From assembly GCF_029962835.1 (NCBI RefSeq), contig NC_080579.1, forward strand, positions 78,180,459 through 78,244,458: a stretch of DNA of 64,000 bases, read 5' to 3'. This DNA comes from Magnolia sinica (taxonomy: Eukaryota > Streptophyta > Magnoliopsida > Magnoliales > Magnoliaceae). A program made the position numbers and the translations under genes. Below are positions 11,880-23,115 of this stretch, one piece after another; the first letter of the stretch is position 1, and each line of letters begins with the position of its first letter. The notes under the pieces were generated by a model. It did not search any database and was not told where the DNA came from. It saw nothing but the letters and a program-made list of their open reading frames with translations.

Positions 11880-12520
11880 GGTGGCAAATTTAAAACTTGA
11901 GTGGGCCATAGCACCAGAGAATGTGATGATGAGACGTCCATTGATGAAAACATTCCATCTTTCTTTATGTACTGTGTAACTGCACCCTTACCTTCATTGT
12001 CTTCCCTCTTCCTTCACATGCAAGCATGTGCGGTTCTCCTCTGGTGGATGAAAAAAGATCATGCAAAAGGTGGGCTACAATGTAAAGATCACCACCTAAT
12101 CAGGCTAGTTTGCTCTTTGGACTGGCTACAAAATCAAAATCAATGGACAGCTGATGATTGGACTCAATATACAGGTTGCGACCCACCTATTGAATCAATT
12201 GGGCTGATTTTTTTTTTTTATATTTTTATGTCAGGTGATCTTTGCCGTTGGACCCAACTTGGATGGTCAACAAACATCAGATGCATGTAAGCAGTTTCAA
12301 CATGAGCTGGCACATTAGTACTAGATCCAATCCTCATCAGAGGAGATACCTGAGCTGTGGCCCACCAGCTAAGTGAACCAGATTTATTTTTGGGTCGAGA
12401 ACATCCACAAGGTTAAGTCCCACCTGATGGATTGCTTGGATACTGTAACTGTTAGTCATGCCAATCCCTGTGATGACGTATTATCTGCCTTGAGCATGTT
12501 GGTGTGGCAAAGCTATCTAA
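11880..12520. repeat. Dispersed repeat, copy 1 (partner at 15602-16365)
   Basis: Shares an extended alignable order with 15602-16365: TGGGCCATAGCACCAGAGAA, CACATGCAAGCATGTGCGGT, GATGAAAAAAGATCATGCAAA, then GAGCTGTGGCCCACCAGCT and TTATTTTTGGGTCGAGAACA. Copy 1 stops at CTATCTAA, exactly where a MITE-like GGGCCCGTTTGGACAC begins (12521). The repeat family is unidentified and non-coding. Confidence 0.6.
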
Positions 12521-13009
12521 GGGCCCGTTTGGACACTACCAAATAAGTTACTTTTTCTTCTTGCAGCATTAGATAAGTAACTTTATTTGAGATTAGTAAG
12601 TTTGGTTTATGCTTAGTTATAAGTAACTTTTTTCCTTAAAAGTTAATCACTTCAGCTATTTTTTTTTATAGTTTTCTACTTTCCGACTTTTCTACTTTTC
12701 ATAAATTGTTAAAGAGAGAATCAAGAGAGACGGAAGAGAGAAGAAGCTGATAAGTGTGTTGTTAGCTGATCATACTCGGCTATTTATCAAGTAGAAATTA
12801 AGATAAGCTACTTGGGGCACTAGTAACTCAAGTTACTTACGATCCATAGGGCCTACATGTATCATGGGGGTGTTTGGCGTCTCTAGAAATAAGCGCTTGT
12901 TGCCTTATTCTATAAAAATAAGCTTTTGGATTGAATAAGTTGTAGTTTCATAAGCTAAGAGTCTTCACCTTTTCTTTTTGAGCTCCCTCCCTCATAATGG
13001 TCCACTTCT
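12521..13009. mobile_element. MITE-like sequences, probably truncated
   Basis: GGGCCCGTTTGGACACTACC at 12521 after TAA looks like the start of a Tourist- or hAT-like MITE, with its partner end probably near CCATAGGGCC at 12845-12852. At 12866, GGGGGTGTTTGGCG begins a second MITE start that is similar to the TIR at 8067 but lacks a matching right end. The boundaries are uncertain. Confidence 0.4.
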
Positions 13010-14185
13010 TATGAATGGTCCACATAGTGGACAGTTAAAATCAAAGGTGGGGCCCACATGATGGATGGCCCACAGCAAAGTGTAGCTCTGTATGATGGAT
13101 GGTCCCCATCAAGTGTACCTCACTTGATGGATGATCCACAGCAAAGGTGGGATCCACGGATGGTCGACATTGAAGGTGGGCCCACATGATGGAAAGTTGA
13201 CATCAAGGAAGGGCCTACATGATGAATGGCCCATATTGAAGGCGGGCCCCATGATAAATGGTCCACAGCAAAAGTGGGCCCTTGTGATGGATGCCCCACA
13301 TCGAAGTGTGGCTCTGCATGGACTAGCCACATTAAGTGGCCCCCACCAGATCAATGGTCCACATCAAAGGTGGGACTCACATGACATGATGGATGATGGA
13401 TATTGATGGTGGGCCAATGTGATGAACGGTCGACATCAAAGGTGGGCCTACATGTTGAACAACTCATCTATCAGGTTGGGGCCCACACGATGAATGTTCC
13501 ACATAATGTACAGAGTGGGCCTCACATGGTGGATGACCCACATCTAAGTGTGGCATTTGTGATGGACTATCCACATCAAGTGGGCCCCACCTCATGGATG
13601 GTCCGTATCCGCGGTCTTGTGGGATGGACAGCCCATATCCAAAGTGACCTACGATGATGGGATGACCCACATCAAAGTGTGGCCTTTGTGATGGACGGTC
13701 CACATCAAGTTGGCCCCATCTGATGGATGTTCCATATCCGAGGTCCTGCAGGATGGACAGCCCATATCCAAAGTGACCGACCATGATGGATGATCCATAT
13801 AGAAGGTGCTCTCCACACAATGGATGGTGTACATCAAAAGTAGGCCTCACGTGATGGACGGCCCATGTCAAGTGGGCCTCCATATAATGGACGGTTCACA
13901 TCTAAGGTTGGCCCTAACGTTGAATGCCCCGTGTGATCGGCGACTCACTTTGAATGTGGGGATCACACGATGGACACATCAAATGCGGTCTCCATGTGAT
14001 GGCCAATGTACATTGATGGGCCTCACATGGGAGACAATTAATATTGATGGTGGACCCCACATGATGGATGGTCCACATCAAAAGTTGCCCCTAATGATGA
14101 ATGGTCCATTTCAAAGGTGGGCCCTGTATGATGCACAGCCCAATCATGAAAATAAAGTGGCTCTATCCGCATCGAATCATTATGT
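13010..14185. repeat. Minisatellite-like array built on GTGGGCCCACATGATGG
   Basis: About 1.2 kb of imperfect, roughly 35-45-base units, each with the pattern (A)AGGTGGGCCCCACATGATGGATGG followed by TCCACATC. More than twenty units are visible. Unit length and sequence drift, and some subunits repeat at a higher order: the block with GTGATGGAC at about 13560 to 13620 recurs near 13690 to 13750. Open frames on both strands are a by-product of the repeat and not genes. Confidence 0.75.
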
Positions 14186-15244
14186 GGGCTGTGGACCATG
14201 TGATAGAAAAGAAGGGACAGATGCCCAAAAACCCTGAAATTCGAAATAAACTGTGTATTGTTATTGGATATGCCAGGATTGTAGTCTTTGGAACTTGTAT
14301 CTTTTTTAATCATCCAAACCGTGATCTAACTGGATAAACATTTGAACCCAGCCCGTCAGGCCTGGCCCGAACAGGCCCGCCCTGTTGAGAGCCCTAGTTC
14401 CTTTCCTATTTCAATTGTAAACAGGGCTTGTTTCAACATTAGGTCTGTGATTTGAGCACAACTTACTTATTAAAGAACATGTGTTGCTGGTTAGAGTTAA
14501 TCACTACAATGAGCGTAATAGCATTAATTTTTTATTTTTTTAAAAAGGAATTTTATAAAGAAAAAAAAAACCTACTTAATTAATATGGAAATTATATACT
14601 TGTACCTTTTCAAAAAGGTTTTCAAAATGCATCCTCATTAATCCATGTAATTATCATCCCACTATCTTCCACAGCCATCGTGCCTGCAAATGGATCGATG
14701 GTGTAGGTGGGCCTCAGTGTGATGTTTATGTAACATACACCTCGATCACCAAATGTATTACCCCATGTTAAGCCAAGACCCAAAAGTCAGCTATATATGT
14801 GATTTAGGTGGATCATAGGATTGGAAATAGTGTACAGGGCATGTCTTACCCTCCAAACTATTTCCATCAGTGTGGGCCAATTAAATCATAGATGGGTGTG
14901 GATTTATTTCTCTGGATTGTTTGCTTTAGTGTGTCTCACTAGAGTCACAAGTCAGCCTAATTTTTTCTCGGAGCCTAATATGAGATTAAATATCTAATGA
15001 TTGAAGTGGATCTTACATAAGCACCATGGTCGATATCAAGGGCAGCCTCCCATGCAAATCACTTAAGAAAAAAATAATCTCTCAGTAGAGTTGCATAGAC
15101 ACAACTTGGCTTTTGAGGGAGTCCACCCTTATGGGCATGCAAAATCCACTCTAACCATTAGATGCATAATCCAAAAGTTTAAGATAGAGCCAACAAATCA
15201 GGTTGACTTGTGATACTAGTGGCCACACTAAAGAAAATAATGAG
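14186..15244. other. Gene-free spacer with a second SINE copy
   Basis: Contains the diverged SINE copy at 14395-14535 and a half-element of the GTGGGCCCAC hairpin superfamily at 14690-15230 (GTGGGCCTCAGTGTGATG, TGATTTAGGTGGATCATAGG) related to 32990-33180. Nothing coding was found. Confidence 0.45.
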
Positions 15245-15425
15245 AATTTTTTTTTAGCAGAGCCCGACCTTGCTCAAGGTGAGTAGCATACCAAGATATT
15301 CTCACACGCGCACACACTCACTCCGTAGTGAGATTTCACCACCTATGGGTACTTGAACCCTTGACATAGTGTTGAAATTCTTGTGAGTCTACCATTGGGG
15401 CAAGGGTAAAGACCCATTCCTCTCC
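15245..15425 (-). mobile_element. tRNA-derived SINE on the minus strand
   Basis: Read on the minus strand: an A-box-like TTGCCCCAATGGTAGACTC (complement of about 15387-15405), then a good B box, GGGTTCAAGTACCC (complement of 15347-15360), about 45 bases downstream. A poly(A) tail is seen as the T-run at 15247-15255. This is the clearest SINE in the window. The non-coding body contains GAGTGTGTGCGCGTGTGAG. Confidence 0.7.
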
Positions 15426-15601
15426 TCTTATTTATGAGTAGAATACTTCAATGTTATTACTGAGGTTTCATGCAACAAAAGCTATATGGGACCCATCATA
15501 CTATTACTAAGGATCCATTCAACAAAGATTATATAGGACCCACCATTATATGAAATCCACCGTATGAATTGATTGTGCGTCCTCATGCTCGGACATTAGC
15601 C

Positions 15602-16365
15602 CTAAAATAAGGCAAAACTATACCTCAAGGGAGCTATAGCAATAGAAGATGTGTATAGGAGTACATTCTCTTTCCATGTAATGTGGAATTGCTTCCTTTC
15701 CCTCCACGTATTTCTCTCTTTTTCGTTTATCTCCCTTACTCTCTTCCATGTGCAAGCAAGTGCAATACCCCCGATGGATGAAAAATGAGCATGCGAAAGG
15801 TAGGCCACAACGTAAAGATCACTTAGCCTGAAAAGTAAGGCTAGTTTGCTCATTGTGCTGGCCCCATCATTAAAATCAATGGACAATTGATGATTAGACT
15901 CATGAATAAAAAGGTTGTGGCCCACCTAATGGGTCTATCAGCCTGATTCTTATGTTAGGTGATCTTGGCCATGGGACCGAACTTATGCACGGCTTAGATG
16001 TTCAACACACATGGCATGATGAAGAGAACTAGGGCTGCCATGAAAGTTCACATACATCCCATATTAGCATTTTCAAACATGAGCTCAACTAAGCCGACAT
16101 GCACATACAAAGCAGGTTATGTGCACGCCACATATGTTCTGCATGGCACATTAGTAATAGACCCAATCCTCATCACGGGGATACCCCTGAGCTGTGGCCC
16201 ACCAGCTGAGCGGACCAGATTTATTTTTGGGTCGAGAACATGTACAAGGTAAGTCCCACGTGATGGACCGCTTGGATATTGCACCCGTCAGCCATCCCAA
16301 CGCCTGTGATGGCAAGTATATCATATGCCTTACACGTGTGGGCTTAGCAAAGCTCTCTAAATATA
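15602..16365. repeat. Dispersed repeat, copy 2 (partner at 11880-12520)
   Basis: Same order of blocks as copy 1, with extra sequence at about 16010-16140 that copy 1 lacks. It continues past CTCTCTAA into ATATAATACTTTCC, where copy 1 is interrupted by the MITE-like start. Non-coding. Confidence 0.6.
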
Positions 16366-17760
16366 ATACTTTCCTTAAAGAGTACTGATCCATTCCTGAT
16401 TTATCTAGACCATCCAATGGATGGGATTGATGAATGGGTCATAAGGACGATACCAATATGATAATCCCAGCCGTTGGATCCAGACCATCCAAAGAAAATT
16501 TCCATACTTGTTCCCCAAGAAATACCAACTTCAAAATGTTGGGACTGGTGTAAGGGAAAAAAGAAATGAGAAAAAAAGGAGAAAGAATCATACAATGACT
16601 TAGACCGGGTCATAGTACACCCTACTCCAGCATACACGTGTCTACCTGTTGTTACCGTTGATAGTTAGGGATTTGATTAGATGGGCCATAATTCAATAAT
16701 AGCACACCAATAAAAAAAAGCTTAGTTGTCTAATTGCTGTGATATTTGTCCATTGATTGTGGACCATTGAACACTGGTGTGGTAAACTTCCTTATGATAG
16801 ACTTTTGCTAGGCTACTGATCAACGGTCCTGATTGCCATGAACATATGCAACATGTGAAGATGCTTAGGCAATTTTTTAATCATTAAAACTCATGAGAAA
16901 AGAGGGTATGGTACCTTGGGTCCCAAGTAAATGAATATTAGTCTAAGGTGGGCATTGAATTATTCAACTGTTTGATAAAATTACCATAATGTCCTTGTCC
17001 CTGGGCCTTGTTAATTTAGGTGGGCCCCAAAACCTCCTGCGTCTAGATTATAATGTTTGATTAGGGTTGTCAATGGGCCATCCAACTACTTGTGGGCTCT
17101 CAGCCAAGCCCATAATGGGTTAGGCTTTTGTTTATTATTGGGCCCCTAAGCGTTTATATCTGCCTTGGGCTGTTCTCGGGCCTTATCTTCAGCCCATGGG
17201 CTAGAACCTAAAGTTTAGGCTGGGTGGTCCACTTGGTCTAGCAAGTCATCTTGCAGACTAATAGCTTCATTTCTCTAAATGTCTATTTCATTATGCATTG
17301 TATGGCCCACTTGATCAATGGATGGATTAGGAACATTTAAGTGGGAATATAGGGATTTGATCAATTTCCATGATGGGTTCAATTTCAAGCTTAGGGTTCG
17401 ATCAGCGTGTTGTTCTAGGCCATAACAAGTTTGGGCATTGGCCTTTATAATGTTGGGGTGGGCAGGGCCTAGCCGAGTATGAGCCAAGACTGGCCCATTA
17501 CCACTGCTATCCACAACTGGGCCCATCATTCTAAAGTCTCAACCCATTGCATGTAGAAGGCTCGTAATTATCATTTTCATGTCCATTTCAGATGTGTCAA
17601 AAGAGAAGGGTAACTCTTTATCTATTTTCAAGCCTTCGATAAGATCATAAGATCATACAGAGATGGATGATTTCCACTGTTGAAACCTTTCTAGGCCCCA
17701 CAATAATATTTATTTGTCATCCAACCTGTTTATAAGATCATATAGAGATGGATGAAGGGA
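16366..17760. other. Gene-free spacer, repeat remnants
   Basis: Includes GGGCC-rich degenerate text at 17030-17520 (TGGGCTGTTCTCGGGCC-like) and a hairpin-superfamily end at 17640-17760 (CATCCAACCTGTTTATAAGATC) that matches 9290-9320. No gene was recognised. Confidence 0.4.
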
Positions 17761-17777
17761 ACATGCGCGCACGCACA

Positions 17778-17780
17778 AAA

Positions 17781-17861
<81 letters not shown>
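17778..17861. repeat. (AC)n(AT)n microsatellite
   Basis: An AC-rich tract to about 17826 followed by a pure AT tract to 17860. It abuts the left end of the 2.7 kb inverted-repeat element at 17862. Confidence 0.95.
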
Positions 17862-17864
<3 letters not shown>

Positions 17865-20597
17865 TCTCGGTCTCCTGCGCACCGTACCGCACGGAGCTTA
17901 AATACGAGCTCCCATAAGAGCCGTTAGATACAAAACATCGGCTGGGATTTAGTCGACGTGCGCAGCAGAGAGTCTCCGTTCAGACGACTCGCACGGTAGT
18001 TTTTTCGGACGCACACAGTCCTTCTGAAGTGACGTCTCCAAGTTCTGTGGGCCACGCCGTGATGTGTGTTTTGTATCTACACCGTCCATCCATTTGGAGA
18101 GACCATATGAGGGCATGATCCAAAAAATGAATCAGATCCAAAGCTCGAGAGAACCCCACCACAAAAAAAAAGAAGGGTGAGTGACGCCCACGTTAAAAAG
18201 TTTTGGGGGCCACAACAGTTTTTGTTCAGGCAAATATTTGTGATTTAAGTTTATCTTAGTAGGAATGACATTATGAACGGTATGGATGGGATATAAACAT
18301 TATGGTGGACCCTTTCAATGGTAAGAATTTACCTATATACGTTTTACTAACGTACGGCGTACTTAAGTTCTAGATTTATATCATTTTTTGGTCCATCATC
18401 TAAAATGATCTTTCAAAACCGATGAACATGGTGGATCTTCCCTAAACATGATGCTGGACCCCATCTAACTTACCATGTCAGGAAGTTCCTAATCCCTGTG
18501 GGCGAGGTCATCTCCTATTATTGGTAACGTTGCTAGACTATCACCTAACAGAGGAACTTCCAAACTTAATTTTCTTGGATTTTGCTTTCCGGGTTTTCTC
18601 TAATTCATGTTTCTCTATTTATATTTGTTTGACATCTGGAATTTCTAGTTTTATTAAGTTGGACTAATTCTGCCTTTCTCTCTCTGCCTCTCTCTCTGTT
18701 TATAAAGTTGCAGGAGGTTTTTCCCCCGTCCTAGTCTCTCCACTGTGGGACCACCTGTTAAACGGTTTGGATGATGGGTTATTGAGGTCTGTGTTGAACT
18801 GAAGTGCAACACACCGGTTAGAATGATCTTCTTTTTTCCTTGAACCATATTGCAGCCACCTGGGATTTTTGTTACTTCCTTCTTTCTTTTCTACAAGTAC
18901 AAACCCCTCCAAAAGAAAAGGAAAAACAAGATCAAATCCATTCCTCCAAAGAAAAAAACCCCATGTAATTATAGCTCCAAATCTTACCAAAATGAGGAAA
19001 ATGTGGAACGCAAAAAACAAACAAAGACGCCGGCTTTCTTTCTCATCTCACTCCCGAAGCTAGTGATGTTTTTCCTTGCTTGCAGCTCTCAACTGAGAAG
19101 ATGAACCAAAGCTAAAGTAAGCAAACAAGAAAAGGACGACCCTCCAAGATATTATGGTCCTGTTTGGATAGAAAGAATCTACAACATTGAAATGGAAACC
19201 CCATGGAAGGAATGAAATCGTGCTTCTTCTATAAATATGTTAAAAGATCAGTGGTCGAGGGGGGAGAGCTCTCTCTCATAGCCTTGGAAATTGATATCCA
19301 CAATTTTTTAGGGAATTGAAAACAGATTTCCATACTCAAACTTTTTTCATAAACAGTACAGAAGTTAGATCCCATGAAAATTGAATCCCTTTCCAGAATA
19401 TCAATGTATATTTGATCAAACCCAGCACTGATTCACAAAAAGGATCTTGCATGTGTTGTCATCTTGGCACTTTGTAAAACTACAAACCAGTGTATGACTC
19501 ACTGTCTTGAAAGTGTGTATTGAATAATTGTGCCCTACTCTGGAGTATTCTTCCCTTTGTTACTTGAAACTTGAAACAGAATAGTATATGGCTGATGGAC
19601 AATACATTGAAAACTTGTAGTCCATATACAGCAGATCATTGCTTGTGTTTGTATGGTAGCTAATGCAAGTTTAAAGGAAGAAAACAAAAGTTCAGTATGG
19701 CTGCCTGCCAGGATAGTGTTTGCAAATGGTTATACTATACAAACAAAAGAAAACAAAAGAGAAGAGCACTAGAAGATTCTGCACACATGAAACAAAACAT
19801 ATTCCATGTTTTATCATATTTCAGAACATGGGTAAAAGGTTCACCTAGATGAACAACTAGAAAGTCCAATCAATCGATATGGACCGTCCATCATCTCCAG
19901 CTCATATTTCATGGGGCACCATATGAAATTCACACTGATTGAGAATTTAAAAATAAAACTAATTATCTAACCTGTAACCTGTAAAATGGGTGTTCCATAT
20001 CATTTATGGAAAAATAGTTCCAATCAATGATCATGGAATGCTTGTAGTTCCACACAATTGCTTTTATTACCAGATCCTGTCTGATCCATGGGTTCGAAAA
20101 CATGTGGCTATAAGAGGGAAGGCCATCTTTTGGATGGATAGGATCATCAAGTTGGTGCCAGTGGACCGAAAGGCCACCCAGATTGATAGACTAAAAACTA
20201 TTGTCCACGTGTTCCCATAGAGTAAAGATCAATATAACTTATAGTATCGTGGCCCTCAGAACTTTTTAACAGTGGGCGTCACTCTCCCCTCTGTTTTTTG
20301 TGGCGGGGTCCTCTCGAGCTTTGGATCTGATTCATTTTTTGGATCATGCCCTAATATGGTCTCTCCAAATGGATGGACGGTGTAGATACAAAAAACACAT
20401 CATGGTGTGGCCCACAGAACTTGGAGACGTCACTTCAGAAGGACTGTGTGCGTCCGAAAAAACTACCGCGCGAGTCGTCTGAAAGGAGACTCTCTGCTGC
20501 GCATGTCGACTAAATCCCAGCCGATGTTTTGTATCTAACGGCTCTTATGGGAGCTCGTATTTAAGCTCCGTGCGGTACGGTGCGCAGGAGACCGGGA

Positions 20598-20600
<3 letters not shown>
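17862..20600. mobile_element. 2.7 kb element with ~350-bp terminal inverted repeats in a TA microsatellite
   Basis: The left arm (17862-18213) begins GAGTCTCGGTCTCCTGCGCA. The right arm (20249-20600) ends as its near complement, TGCGCAGGAGACCGGGACTC. Conserved blocks in both arms include GGAGCTTAAATACGAGCTCC, GGACGCACACAGTCCTTCTG and CTCCAAGTTCTGTGGGCCAC. Both ends touch TA repeats (17827-17861 and 20601-20640), the pattern of elements that insert into TA microsatellites. The 2.0 kb interior has only short frames and no recognised transposase, so it looks non-autonomous, or like two inverted MITEs that trapped unrelated sequence. Its right end lies about 290 bp upstream of the telo-box in the eL19 leader. 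Confidence 0.7.

Positions 20601-20640
<40 letters not shown>
20601..20640. repeat. (TA)n microsatellite
   Basis: A pure TA tract followed by a short CA run. It forms the right flank of the 2.7 kb inverted-repeat element and mirrors the left flank at 17778-17861. Confidence 0.95.
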
Positions 20641-20652
<12 letters not shown>

Positions 20653-20869
20653 TGTGGTCCCTAAGAATTTTTCAACGGTATGCGTTCGATTCAACTGTTT
20701 CCCAAGGTATGGTCCATTTCAAAATTGGATATGACTAATTTTTGGTCTTAAGAACGGTGAGTTGCTCACTACGCAATTCGCTTCCCTAGTGAACTCATTA
20801 TGTTCAGAAACCAGGGGCATGTGGGTCAATCTCAACGCTTCTTAAACCTCAGTCGCTCGATAAAGGGTG

Positions 20870-20985
20870 ACTCACAGTCCTTATAACCTCGTCAAAACCC
20901 TAAAACCCAATCCCTCTCTCCTTCTCCCCGCCTCTTATTAGCAAACGGAGGTGCTCCAGCTTCTTATCATACGCACCCACAGCAC
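20870..20985 (+). promoter_or_regulatory. RPL19: eL19 leader exon with telo-box
   Basis: The untranslated first exon is inferred from AAAACCCTAAAACCC at 20894-20908, a telo-box typical of plant ribosomal-protein gene leaders and promoters. A pyrimidine-rich stretch (CCCTCTCTCCTTCTCCCC) follows, and then a consensus donor CAC|GTAAGT at 20985/20986. There is no ATG between the telo-box and the donor, so translation starts in the next exon. A second telo-like AAACCCTAA lies just inside the intron (20994-21003). The transcription start itself is not visible. Confidence 0.65.
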
Positions 20986-23098
20986 GTAAGTAAAAACCCT
21001 AATCCATCTTCTCTATCAGATGTTCCTTATTTTCATGTTTTTCCCCTTTTCATATTGTTTACTTCACATCGCTGCGTACGTTAGAGACTGCAGTAGATGC
21101 TATATTAGGGTTGTAAGGTTTTCTATCAGTCGCAGCAATTTTTTTATATACTGATTTCGTTTGATTCATGTCCTTCCTTTTCCTTTTCCATGTCGTTTTT
21201 CACTTCGCATTGCCGCGTACGTTAGCCGATGCAGTAGATGAAAGATTAGGGTTTTAGGGTTTCGTATGAGTTCCAGATTTTTGCTAAAAAATGCATTCAC
21301 AGCTGTTTTTTAATTTTTGAATTTCTTTTGGAAATGATATGGTGTGGAACGCCCGCATCGGCGCATCGCTGTCTCGATCTTGATCTAACAGATATGAGAA
21401 GTGGGCCCGACTTGATCTTAAAGGTTTAAGTGGGATCCTCTTGGATGGATGGTGGATATGATTTTTTCCCATAGCTGGCCGCACTTGATCACAACGAAGG
21501 GTGCTGTGTTAATTGTGGATTTGTTTTCTTAGATATTTGTTGGTGTTGGTACATGTGGTCTGGGCCTTCCATCTGGTGGCCTGCATGTACGAGATCTGGG
21601 TCTTTCATCTGGTGGGCTTATCCCTAAACATCATATGGTCAGATGATCTCAACCCCCTGATAGGAGGACCTTTGCACGTTGAATGTGGACCTTTGGTCTG
21701 CCTTTTAATTCAGTAATCCATTTGTAATATTTAAAAGCCCTCTGATTGGATGGTTAGGATCTTCTGGATGGTGTATTTTTTTCACCGGCTGTGACCCATC
21801 CAGGGTCCGCAGGCTGGGTTGGTGCAGGTTTCACGTGTGTCCCCCAGTATGATACAACATCTTAGGTTGTATTTGGACCCATTTTTCAATTTTCATGAAT
21901 ATGGAAGTGACATGCAGACGTTAGGATTCAGGAAAGCTGCTTCCCCCTTTCTTTCAAAAAAAAGAAAAGAAATGAAAGAGGCCTTACTGGGTTATGCTTG
22001 ACCACCCCTTACACGTGTTAAAGTATGAGATGCTTATAAAAATATGAACTGTTCACCATACTCGTCTTCACAAAAAACACGTGATGGTGAAGTTTTAGGT
22101 CTGTTGATACTTGATTGGGCCATTATCTTATATTTAATTCAACTTGTTGGCATGTTTCCGACAGGTGTCAGGATGGGGCTCATCAGATCAATGATCTGGA
22201 TCACTAAACAAAACTGCTCTTGCACAAACTGGCACATCAAGGCTCGTTTTAGTTGTGTTAGGGACCATCTATGCATTGGGTTTAAGAAATCATGTGGATG
22301 TGAACAACCTAAAAATTGCATGATAATCTTAGCCCATTGATGGGTGCAAATTTCACTGATGAAATATGGACCGCTGCTCATTTTCTGCTCAACCAACTGT
22401 TTATTCTGGATTATTGTTTTCCACAATGTGATGTCTAAGATTTCTTTGACAATCTTAAAAAAGATCTTGGTTTTACGTTTCTTAGATCATAATCCATAAA
22501 GTGGCTATGAATCTAGAGTCCTGATCATCTATATATGCATTGTAGGTGCAAGAAATGGGTAGACTTACATGGTTTTTATCGAAAATATTTTTCAAAGAAA
22601 TGCTTCGACTACTATTTGAGCAAGAAAACTAGTGATAAGATGCCATATTGAAAAGCTATAATATGATCTGATACCAATTGTTTAGAAAGTTGGAAGATAA
22701 GGCTTATTTCTACCCTAGCCTAACTCAATTACTAACATGGAGACCCTAACTAAGAATATATTGCTCCAACTGGATATAATTTAATTGTTCAAGATATATA
22801 GGGCATTAGGGCTTTGTAGGTTAGGCATGATACAAGCTGATACACGAGGACCTTTGAAGTGGGTAAGGAGGGATTATAAATCTGTGTGTGTGTGTGTGCG
22901 CGCACGCACGCCCGTGTGTTTGTCTCTCCTTTTTTTCAACTCTCAAGTTCTTTTCCTTTTGTGGTCTTGAAGGTCTTGTTTGTTACTTTTGGTTGAAATT
23001 GTGGAGCTTGCTTGTCCTATCAAGCAAGTTGGTTAAAAAAACATTAGTAGATTTATGCTTTTACAAGTCAATTATGGTCTGTTCTTTTGGTTTTACAG
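20986..23098 (+). other. eL19 5'-UTR intron
   Basis: A 2.1 kb leader intron from GTAAGT to TTTTACAG. Long leader introns are common in plant ribosomal-protein genes and often raise expression. Near its 5' end two ~120-bp related blocks (about 21022-21140 and 21165-21285) share CGTACGTTAG, GCAGTAGATG and TTAGGGTT, so the start of the intron is internally duplicated. A GT-rich microsatellite lies at 22881-22905. The rest is unremarkable. Confidence 0.6.
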
Positions 23099-23115
23099 AA
23101 TTTCTAGCGGCAACC

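Noticed and set aside
13010..14240. Several overlapping open frames with Trp/His/Pro repeats on both strands, and a CRISPR-like look
   Set aside because: They come from a minisatellite whose unit lacks stops. There are no unique spacers between exact repeats, no cas genes, and this is a plant genome.
18700..19020. 106-residue minus-strand frame inside the 2.7 kb inverted-repeat element
   Set aside because: Hydrophobic start and low-complexity body without any transposase or other domain. I found no evidence that it is a gene.
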